Translations under genes and position numbers: made by a program | The notes under the pieces: generated by a model | The model's database searches: none | What the model was told of the DNA's origin: nothing | Seen by the model: the letters and a program-made list of their open reading frames with translations, nothing else | In this document: positions 32,901-41,250 of the stretch, in pieces | How the letters are laid out: the number at the start of each line of letters is the position of its first letter | Position numbering within the stretch: position 1 is the first letter of the stretch | Assembly (NCBI GenBank): GCA_047967505.1 | Contig: CM106540.1 | Origin: Dipteris shenzhenensis | Taxonomy: Eukaryota > Polypodiophyta > Polypodiopsida > Gleicheniales | Length of the DNA: 64,000 bases | Direction: 5' to 3' (one strand)

Positions 32901-34062
32901 ACACCATCCATACCCAATCCAAGTCTCAAGGTCCTAGATTCTTCCTTGAAGCTTGGCCATGTGTCTTCAATATGCTTCCACACAGGAGAGTCTGCAGGAG
33001 TTCTCCACTTGCCATCGGTTGATCGATGGTAGGAATGCCATGACATGAGCTCAGCAATGGATTTGCACTTGAACATATGTTGGATGTGAGGGATTATAGG
33101 AAAATGTCACAGAACCTTACGAGGCACGTCCAAAGTTTTGAGATCTACTCTATATCTTGCCTCTCCAAAAGTAGGGCACTCTCTTGCATCCTTATGTAGT
33201 CCACGAAACAAAACGCAATCATTGACGCATGCATGGATGCGCTTGTAATCTAATCCTCCAAGAGAGGTCACATGTTGCCTTGCCATATCTCTTGACGTTG
33301 GTAATTTATTCTCCCTTGGAAGCATTTTACACAATAGCCTGCACGTGAAGACCATAAATGAGGAAAAGCATTCGAGTAATTGACCCACTAGCATAATTCA
33401 CCATGTCTGCAAAATAGACTTTAAAGCTTACTTGAGTAATGCATTCAAACTTGCATTACTCCATCCATAGATGGTCTGCAAGTTTAGTAACTCAAGGGAG
33501 GCACGTAGAACAGAGAATGTGCACCCCTCAAATAGTAGAGTCGATGCTGTGGTAAAAAGATCGTCCTGCTCCATGCTATCATCCCTCCCTTCGGATTGAT
33601 AGACATATAAATCCCACACCATATCATCAAACACCTCCTCCTCCACGGCTTCATGAGGTTATGGTAGAGGGCTACTATCACCATCACTCCATGCATCCGT
33701 AACGGTCCCTCTTGAAGATCCCACCTCATATCGCCAATGCTTCGCCTTCTCATGACAAGCATAGGGCAACATATTCAGGTGTGGCACTGCATCCTATATC
33801 AAATTAAAATGGGATCATAACTCAAACATACGAACACCCATAGGTATCTCAATCAACCTTAACTCTTTAACACTTACCATGTTTACGGTCGCATCCCATT
33901 CTCCATACTTTGAGATGTGATTGAGTGTAATCTTGTGTGCACGATACATGTTTCCTCGACATCGATCACACATACATTTGATTTTTGCTCCAACCACATT
34001 TCGCAATGGTGGATACGGAGGGATTCATCCTCATCGGAGCTACTTGTTGAAGATGAAGACAT
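29999..34062 (-). pseudogene. CACTA transposase (TnpD-like, Transposase_21)
   Basis: Start ATG at 34062 (MSSSSTSSSDEDESL). Exons descend: a CxC-CxxC region KCMCDRCRGNMYRAH (33950-33990), DLFTTASTLLFEGC (33530-33570) and MARQHVTSLGLDYKRIH-like sequence with ECPTFGEARYR (33130-33300). The Transposase_21 core follows with LRLGLGMDGVNPFG (32890-32940) and VILVNYNLPPS. Next are YHACPVCGPSLVA and WNEVLPQSLTAGDWMRIWDG (32300-32500), then DPMHIFKN (about 32130). DUF4218 follows (LHLIVHLVDEIA ... RQNARPEGSMAEGW, 31270-31440), then a DUF4216 block (VLDVKWFKDVVERGPNATIK, 30530-30600) and an acidic C-terminus ending at 29999. It would catalyse cut-and-paste transposition. Introns have GT-AG borders (for example GCCG|GTAAGG near 32280). 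A frameshift lies near 34011 and stops are few, so decay is limited. Confidence 0.82.
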
Positions 34063-35057
34063 CCTACAAACCCTAAACCCCAAAAAATTTGCTTTTCTTC
34101 AAATTTTTAATTTTAAAACTCTGTGGCGTGTCTAAAGGCACGTCTAAAACCGCATCTGTATGTTCTATGGTGCACGTCTATAGGTGCATCTAAAACCGCG
34201 TCTGCTCTATGTAATTAGACACGTAATTACATGCATATTTAGATGCGTGTATAGATGTGCCATTAGATGCACTTATAGACGTAGTTTTCAAATCTACTTT
34301 TAGCGTGCTTGCTTTGCTTTTCTTCACATAAGCTTTTGTGCGGCCTGCTTGCTTTGCTATTAACAGATCCACATTCCGATCCACTTAAGAGGAAGGCACC
34401 CACACTTACTTATAGGCTTACACTTAAGAGGAAGGCACCCACACTTACTTCCAGGCTTACAAGAGAAGAGGGGAACAAGGAAGAGAAGCAACTTTGAAGA
34501 AGGACAAGAAGCTTCCATACCTCTATCCAAGGTAAGTCTCTTTACAGTTGATCTTCTTTGGAAGTTGGTCTCTTTGGATTCGTCCTTTGTCATATCCAAG
34601 AAACGAATGATTTTGGTATCAGTGTTATGCTTTTCTGCCGGGCGCATGTCCTTTTCCACTTTTTAGAATAGTCTGTCTGTCGGAGCGCGTCTATGGATGC
34701 GTCTCAGAGCGTGTCTAAGACCACATCTATAGGTGCGTCTAAAGATGCATCTACCCTATTTTCAGAAATAGATAGTAGCGTCTATAGATGCGCTGATATA
34801 CACAAAAATAGATGCGCTACTCAGACGCATCTATAGACACGCTCTGACAATTTTAGACCCAACTCTTCCCTTCCCTTCTCTTCTCTTCTCTTCCCTTTCC
34901 TTCCCTTCTCTTCTCTTCCCTCTCTTTTCTTCTCTCTTTTCCTATATTTGCCTCTCTTTTATCCCTCTCTTTTTGTGGTAAATTTTCTCTCTCTTTTTTC
35001 CTTCTTTTTCTCCTCAGCTCATCAGTAATCTTCTTTTTTTCGTTTTTTCAGTTCATC
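34063..35057. promoter_or_regulatory. Divergent intergenic region of the CACTA element
   Basis: Separates the minus-strand TnpD start (34062) from the plus-strand accessory gene start (35058). It contains GCGTCTATAG-type repeat clusters at 34110-34290 and 34680-34855, a direct repeat AAGAGGAAGGCACCCACACTTACTT (units near 34388 and 34428) and a pyrimidine tract at 34860-35050 ending in TTTTTTCAG. The related copy at 37850-39140 is inverted and has the same components. It is a candidate bidirectional promoter with accessory-protein binding sites. No TATA box is convincing. Confidence 0.5.
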
Positions 35058-36414
35058 ATGTGGCCAAGAAGCTCTTCAGGCTCAAGTGATCTCCGAGAGA
35101 CCATTTTTAGGGAGTTATATAACCTTTTAGGGCACCCTCCCAGTCCTGCGGAGTTATACGGCTACATGACGGGTACTCTAAACACCCCCCAGGAGTTAGC
35201 ACTATAGACTCCAAACCACCCCAACCCCACACCAGCTGAGATTACCCCAGCGGAGTTAGCACAGCCCAGCTGGCTTCACAACCGAGCCCCTTTCCCCATG
35301 TCGTCTTATGTCCCTTCCCCCATGCCGTCTTATGCCCCTTCCCCCATGCCGTCAGGAGGTCCTTCTGTCTCGCAGAGCCGTCGGCGTACTCCTATGCAGA
35401 CGAGACTCAGTTCTCCAGCTACGAATGGTCCACGTAGTCTTGTGCAGTCTCCAGCTACGAGTGGCCAGCGTACTAGCTTGACACAACACAATAGCAAGCG
35501 TAGTAGTAGGGAGAGCGGTGGGGGATGCATGGCACAGTGCTTTGGGAGGGGTGGTGGTGGGGACGATGATGATTCAGATGATTTAGACGTGCCTCTGGGT
35601 GATGGTACGATCTTCTATGGCATAACTCAGATAGAGAGTCATCTTGATGGATGCACGGGGGAAGGACATCATGGCCTTCATGCACTCTATAATTGCTAAC
35701 AATTACAGAGATTGCTTAATCCACTACAAAGACCATCCAAAGAGATTGGCTAATGAGACCCTTGCGACTGTTCGCTCTAGGTATCCTAACCCCCCCAATC
35801 TTCAGTTCATAAATAAATGGGCCAAGTCAAAGATTGTTATGATACTTGGCAATAAAAGATCGCTTAAGAGGTAGGCACTAGCGGAGCTTGCCAGGCTCGA
35901 GGGAGGTCAACCACCAAGGGGCCCGCCCCACACCACTCACAAGCATGAGTGGAAGAAAACAATGAAGTCAGCAAGGGAGGACCCCAGTTTGCAGCACGTG
36001 GAGGCACAAAGGATCCAAATGGAGCAATATGGAAGCATGCATTTTGGAGCAGGGGGTGTTGAATCATGGGAGGCCCAATTTGTAAGTATCGATCTCAAAT
36101 TATATTGCTTATATAGTTTATTAGGAGGTTGTTTCTTTGTACTAACCCCTCCGCAAATTGTGTCGTCTTGCAGCTTGATATCGTGGGTAGATACCCTACT
36201 CCTGTCAAGATAGCCTACCACTGCCACCATTGCAAAGGAGATACATGGAAGTACTTCTATCATGACGGGTTGATTACTGAGGAGCAGTATATTCGGACTA
36301 CTGGAGTGGCCGCCGAGGTATTTGAAAGTAATTAAATAATGTCAATATTATAAGTAAAGATTTGATTTTTCATACATTGATATATGTTGTCCCTTGTTTA
36401 CAGGCCCCTGCACA
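35058..36414 (+). pseudogene. CACTA accessory (TnpA-like) gene, plus-strand copy
   Basis: From ATG 35058 it encodes MWPRSSSGSSDLRETIFREL and LLGHPPSPAELYGYM. A Pro/Ser-rich stretch PSPMPSYAPSPMPSGGPS (35298-35350) follows, then GGGGDDDDSDDLDVP, and after a frameshift near 35640 MMDARGKDIMAFMHS, RYPNPPNLQFINKWAKSKIV and MEQYGSMHFGAGGVESWEAQ. An intron at about 36082-36173 leads to LDIVGRYPTPVKIAYHC. A further intron, about 36322-36403 (ends TTTACAG), leads to a last few codons. The sequence then switches at about 36414 into an inverted copy of its own 5' region. A stop occurs near 35205 and another at 35871. Members of this class bind CACTA subterminal repeats. The true C-terminus, acidic in the minus-strand copy, is lost. 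Confidence 0.62.
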
Positions 36415-37262
36415 AGATATAACTCCCAAAAGGTGGCATCCCGAGGATCAAGCGAGGCTCCTGAAGAGCTTCCTGGCCACATGATGATGTGCAGAAAAGA
36501 AGAGAAGAAGATTTCCATCATGCATGCCCTCTTTCCATCATGTATGCAATCATTGGGGCAAAAGAAAAATAGGAAAAGGTAAGAGAGAAAAAGATAGCCT
36601 GACATTGAGCAAGCATTTATAGACTCCTGCATTCTTTGGATTAAAGTGACAGAAGTCTGTATATGCTTGCTCAATGTCAGGAAATTGAAGCTTCACGTGG
36701 GTGGAAAAGAGAGAAAGAAAAAGAGGAAAAGAGAGTAAAAGAGAGGAAAAAAGAAGGAAAAGAGAGGGAAAAAGAGAGAAAAAAAGAGAGAAAAAGAGAG
36801 GAAAAAAGAGAAGGAAAGAGAGGGAAAGAGACAAAAAGATAGGAAAAGAGAGGAGAAAAGAGAGAAAAAGAGAGCAAAAAAAGGAGGAAAGAGAGGATTT
36901 GCCCTTTTTCCATCATGCGTGCAATCCCGTGATTTTCATCATGCATGCCCTCTTTCTTTATCCCGCCCTCATGCTGCAGTCCAATTTCCCTCGTGCAATC
37001 ACTTATTTCCATCATTCATGCAATCCCTTATTTCCTCACAAATGCTTAAGGCATTGAATATTCGACTTAAACATGCATGCAAGGGCAAGGAGAAAGGAAG
37101 GAGAAGAAAGGGGAAGGGGAAGGGGAAGAGGGAAAGGAGAAGGGGAAGGGGAAGGGAAGGAAGGGGAATGCGTGTTTGGAACTCTGTCAAAGCGTGTCTA
37201 TAGATGCAAAAAACAACACGTCTATAGGTGCGACTGCCTTTTTTCTTAAAAGATTAGATGTG
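36415..37262 (-). repeat. Inverted copy of the accessory-gene 5' region (first of two direct repeats)
   Basis: On the minus strand it holds the accessory gene start (MWPGSSSGASLDPRDATFWE near 36420-36480), then upstream sequence with a hairpin, a long CT tract (36690-36900) and AGACGC-type repeats at its far end (37180-37262). About 850 bp of it repeats directly at 37745-38580. Confidence 0.65.
36598..36681. other. miRNA precursor-like hairpin 1
   Basis: CCTGACATTGAGCAAGCAT on the left pairs with ATGCTTGCTCAATGTCAGG on the right, and the pairing extends to about 32 bp with three mismatches around a loop of some 20 nt. It lies in the inverted 5' flank of the accessory gene. A second copy is at 37932-38015. 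It is absent from the equivalent flank of the plus-strand gene at 34.86-35.05 kb. Confidence 0.6.
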
Positions 37263-37850
37263 CTATTAGACGCATCATCAAAATCATCCTCGTGCCCACC
37301 ATTACCCCACCCCCAAAGAACTATGCCAAGCATCCCCTAGAGCTCTCCCTTCTACTATTCATGTTGCCCTCTCGTGACGAGCTAGTATGCTAGCCACTCG
37401 TCTCTAGAGAAGGGACTCCTGACCACATGGGAGTATGCTAGCGGCTCTCCAAGGTAGAAGGGCCTCTTGACGGTAGGGGAGAAGGGACTCCAGACCACTG
37501 TAGGGGAGAAGGGAGTGCTGATGATCGGGGAGAAGGGACTCTAGACCGTAGGGGAGAAGGGACTCCTGATGATCGGGGAGAAGGTTGGTGACTCTATCGC
37601 CTGCTGGGTTGTCTTGACTCCACAGGAGTAATCTCAACTAATGTGGGTATGGGGTGGTTTGGAGTCTATACTGCCGACTCCTAGGGGGTGTTTTGAGTAC
37701 CCATCATGTATGTGTATAACTCTGGAGGAGTGGGAGGGTGCCCCAAAATGTTATATAACTCCCAAAAGATGGCATCTCGAAGATCAGGCGAGGCTCTTGG
37801 ACTTCCTGGCCACATGATAAAGTGCAAAAAAGAAGAGAAGAAGATTTCCA
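37263..37850 (-). pseudogene. Accessory-gene fragment, internally deleted
   Basis: Starts near 37835 on the minus strand with MWPGSPRASPDLRDAIFWEL and LGHPPTPPELYTYM. It passes through a degenerate tandem array (GGGGAGAAGGGACTCC-type units, 37400-37590) where the Pro/Ser-rich part should be, and ends at 37265 in the GGGGDDD coding segment, just where AGACGC-type repeats begin. The DNA-binding part is missing, so it is a deletion derivative. Confidence 0.6.
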
Positions 37851-38580
37851 TCATGCATGGCCTCTTTCCATCATGCATGCAATCATTGGGGCAAAAGGAA
37901 AAATAGGAAAATGTAAGAGAGAAAAAGATAGCCTGACATTGAGCAAGCATCTACAGACTCTTGCATTCTTTGAATTAGAGTGACAAAAGTCTGTATATGC
38001 TTGCTCAATGTCAGGATATTGAAGCTTCACATGGGTGGAAAAGAGAGAAAGAAAGAGAGGAAAAAAGAAAGGGAAAGAGAGGTGAAAAGAGAGGAAAAAA
38101 GAGAAAAAGAGAGAAAAAAAGAGAAGGAAAGAGAGGAAAAAAGAGAAAAAGATAGGACAAGAGAGGAAAAGATAGGAAAAAAGAGAGGAAAGAAAGGATT
38201 TTCCCTCTTTCCATCATGCATGCAATCCCGTGATTTCCATCATGCATGCCCTCTTTCTTTATCCCGCCCTCATGCTGCAGTCCAATTTTCCTTGTGCAAT
38301 CACTTATTTTCATCATTCATGCAATCCCTTATTTCCTCATGAATGCTTAAGGCATTGAAAATTCAACTTAAACATGCATGCAAGGGAAAGGAGAAAGAAA
38401 AGAGAAGGAAGGGGAAGGGGAAGGGGAACAAAGACGGCAAAGGGAAGGGAAGGAAGGGGAATGCATGTTTGGAACTCTATCGGAGCGCATCTATAGATGC
38501 GACAAACAGCGCGTTTATGAGCACAGTTGCCTGTTTTCTTAAAAGATTAGATGCGTCTATAGACATGCTTTGACATATGC
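37745..38580 (-). repeat. Second direct repeat of the inverted accessory-gene 5' region
   Basis: Repeats 36415-37262, including gene start, hairpin, CT tract and the CATGCATGCAATCCC segments, and ends with AGACGC-type repeats at 38470-38580. Sequence differences are mostly in the purine/pyrimidine tract. Confidence 0.65.
37932..38015. other. miRNA precursor-like hairpin 2
   Basis: Same design as 36598-36681, with identical terminal 19-nt arms (CCTGACATTGAGCAAGCAT / ATGCTTGCTCAATGTCAGG) and a slightly different loop. The arms are conserved although neighbouring low-complexity sequence differs between the copies. Confidence 0.6.
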
Positions 38581-39140
38581 TTTTCTAGAAAAAGGTTAAA
38601 AGAACATGCGCCCAATCCCAAAAAGAACAACACCAGTACCAAAAACATCCTTTCCCTGCATACGACAAAGGACAAATCCAAAGAGAACAACTTCCAAAGA
38701 AGACCAACCACCAAGAGACTTACCTAAGATAGAGGTATGGAAGCTTCTTGTCTTTCTTCAAAGCTTTCTCTCCTTCTTCTCTTCCTTGTTCACCCTCTTC
38801 TCTTGTATGCTTGGGGATGAATGTGTATGCCTGAAGATGAGTGTGGGCGCTTGGAGATGAGTGTGGATGCCTGGAGCTGTGTGTGTTAAAAGGAAAGCAA
38901 GCGGCGCTACGCTAACAGTATCAAAAGGAAAGCAAGCGTGCTAAAAGTAGGTTCTACAAAAACTAGTTCGTAGTCTGCGTAAAAGCGCGTCTATCAGCAC
39001 ATCTACATTTTGTGTTAGATGTGCCTATAGATGCGTTCCACAGTACAGATGCGCTTATAGACACCATTTTAGACACGTAGATGAGTTTTCTCATTAAATA
39101 CTCAAGGAAGAATATATTTTTTGGGTTGTTTATCTATGGG
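38581..39140. promoter_or_regulatory. Second CACTA divergent intergenic region
   Basis: Inverted relative of 34063-35057: TTGGAAGTTGGTC/CCAAAGAAGACCAACC-type segments, a CTTCTTGTC-rich part, and GCGTCTATCAGC-type repeats at 38980-39075, before the ATG at 39141 of the deleted TnpD copy. Confidence 0.5.
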
Positions 39141-39654
39141 ATGTCCTCATCTTCAACAAGTAGCTCCAGTGAGGATGAATCCCTCCATACCACGATCGCA
39201 AAATGTGGTTGTTAAGGAGGCAAGAGAGTGTCCTACTTATGGAGAGGCAAGATATAGAGCAGATCTCAAAACTTTTGATGTTCCTTGTAAGGTCCTGTGA
39301 CATTTTTCAATAATTCCTCACATCCAACATATGTTCAAGTGCAAATCCATTATAGAGCTCATGTCATGGCATTCCTCCCATCGATCAACCAATGGCAAGG
39401 AGAGAGCGTCTATGGTTTAGGTCTCACTACATCGGGTTACCATGCATGTCCTGTTTTTTGTCCTTCACTAGTTGATTCACGGGCAGACACATTGAATAAG
39501 GTCATCTATGAGAATCACCATCGATTTCTCCCACCTAATCATCCTAGATATATCGCCCCTTGGAATGAAGTCCCCCCACAATCACTCACTCTAGGAGATT
39601 GGATGAGAATTTGGGATAGTTCCACGACTCCTCCAACACTTGGGGGAGAAAGCC
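39141..39654 (+). pseudogene. CACTA TnpD copy, internally deleted
   Basis: Starts MSSSSTSSSSEDESLH at 39141, like the TnpD start at 34062. It jumps after about 70 nt to ARECPTYGEARYRADLKTFD (about 39220-39275), continues to MFKCKSIIELMSWHS-like sequence (39330-39375, frameshifted), then jumps past the Transposase_21 core to GLTTSGYHACPVFCPSLVD and WNEVPPQSLTLGDWMRIWDS (39420-39630). At about 39654 it changes to copia RT sequence. It is a non-autonomous deletion derivative or a truncated relic. Confidence 0.72.
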
Positions 39655-39720
39655 ATGGATGAAGAAATGGATGCCTTGGAAGCAAATGCTACATGGGAAT
39701 TGGTGCCTTTGTCTATAAAC
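39655..39720 (+). pseudogene. Copia reverse transcriptase snippet
   Basis: A 60-bp patch encodes MDEEMDALEANATWELVPL, the conserved start of a copia RT domain, directly abutting the truncated TnpD. The flanking sequence on its right is AT-rich and unrelated. Confidence 0.65.
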
Positions 39721-40018
39721 GAGTATTGTCAGATTGATATTTTTTTGTCCTTCAATTTTCACGAGCATGCTCACTCCATAATTAAAAATTTTACATGCTC
39801 ACTCCACAATTGAAAATTGAAGCTGTCCTTCTTGTTCAATTTGCTTAAACATGCTTAGTCCAAATTTAAAAATTCAAGCTATCGTTTCTCTATAAAATAG
39901 TAAGATAAATTTTCACATTCTGCAATTTGAATATGTACCTTACAGCTAAATGTTTTAACACGATGCTGCTCATTTGTTATAGGCATGGTTATTAGATCTT
40001 CACTCGCTCTCTCTCACC

Positions 40019-40470
40019 ATGGCATCTTCGTCGCAACATTCAATGCAAGCATCATATGAGTCACAAGAACAAAATGCTCATGGAAAGATAGCAATCAAAC
40101 ACATAATGGATGTGGATGATGCTACCCTCTAACCAACAAGGAGAGAAGAGGCATGCGCAATTGCCAATGCGGGTCTCTACCATGATCCACTAGGTTGAAA
40201 GTGGGAACGCATGAAAACCATGATCAACAACAAAGACATAGTCGTAGTTTGGGAGAGGGGTGATGCCACACATGGACATTGGCTCATCAAACTCTATAGA
40301 AACATAGCTATGAAGGAGAATGCATATTATCTTTATTGCATGGTGCATTCAAGGAAGCCTCATAGCGGATGCCGCGTGCCACTATACTTTGCAAAGATGT
40401 TGTATGCAAAGTTCATGCTCAACGTGCAAGTTAACTTTACTTCTTGCCCTCGATCATGAGCAACGGCCAC
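40019..40470 (+). pseudogene. Unrecognised ORF with broken frame
   Basis: From ATG 40019 the frame reads MASSSQHSMQASYESQEQNA and KHIMDVDDATL. After two stops it continues as VVVWERGDATHGHWLIKLY and KENAYYLYCMVHSRK to 40457. The layout of a short polar start followed by a Trp/Cys/His segment could be the start of a transposase with a BED-like finger, but the Cys/His spacing does not fit, so I leave it unassigned. Confidence 0.3.
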
Positions 40471-40586
40471 CGCCACCAAGGGCATCAAAAACTAATGTCC
40501 CTATGGTAGCATCACACCCACAAATGTGGGAAGCCCATCTTCATGTGAGCGAATAGATATCTCTATGAGTGCATGCCAATTTGTTG

Positions 40587-40661
40587 GGTATGGACAAGGG
40601 GGGCTACCCAACACACATGGAGAGTCTCCATGTGTGTTCGGTAGCCCCATTTGTCCATACC
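40587..40661. repeat. 75-nt near-perfect palindrome
   Basis: A 37-nt left arm (GGTATGGACAAGGGGGGCTA...) and 37-nt right arm pair with about three mismatches around a single central base (40624). There is essentially no loop, so it would form a cruciform or a long RNA hairpin, not a standard miRNA precursor. Confidence 0.85.
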
Positions 40662-40749
40662 TTGATCAAGGTAACCACATAAACCTATCATGTCACCTAG
40701 GACACTCACGCCTTGCCTTCTTGATACATGTTAACTTCTCTTGGTCCTA

Positions 40750-41250
40750 ATGCCTCAATCAATGTAATGCTACCAGCTGGTGCTCATTTCTTGTAGCGTT
40801 TGTATAATTTGCATGTTCCATTTTTCCAAGAGGGAACCAAAAGCGGGCAACCACCCATCCAACATGCAAAATATTGAGACCAGGCGCAATGATTCAAGGT
40901 GATGATTTCAATTACTAAATTTATCATCACTATATGTATAAATTACAGATTGTAAGAATAGATTATAGTACATATAAAGTTGGCTCATAGTAAGCTCCAC
41001 AAAGTTGATTAGACAAAGCTCAAGCACAAAATTTCACGAACAATTTTGAAGAGAATCTTGCATTGGAGTAAGTTTAACTAAAAAATGAGCCCATTTTGCT
41101 TGAGTGCCAACACATTTTGGACTTTTGTGTCACTAATTTTTTGGATCTTCATTGTAACATTCGGCTGTGAGAGTTCATGCCATTAAGTAATCCTCAATCT
41201 ATGGTAGTTTTTGGCTTATTTGATTTGCAATTCGCTAGACGTTGTATTTC
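40750..41250. other. No gene recognised
   Basis: AT-rich sequence without long open frames or recognisable repeats. Confidence 0.4.

Noticed and set aside
36701-37057. Lys/Arg/Glu-rich ORFs around 36.7-37.2 and 38.0-38.3 kb
   Set aside because: They are translations of GAAAAGAGAG low-complexity tracts that are the inverted CT-rich leader of the accessory gene.
40587-40661. MicroRNA gene for the 75-nt palindrome
   Set aside because: There is effectively no loop between the arms, unlike plant miRNA precursors.
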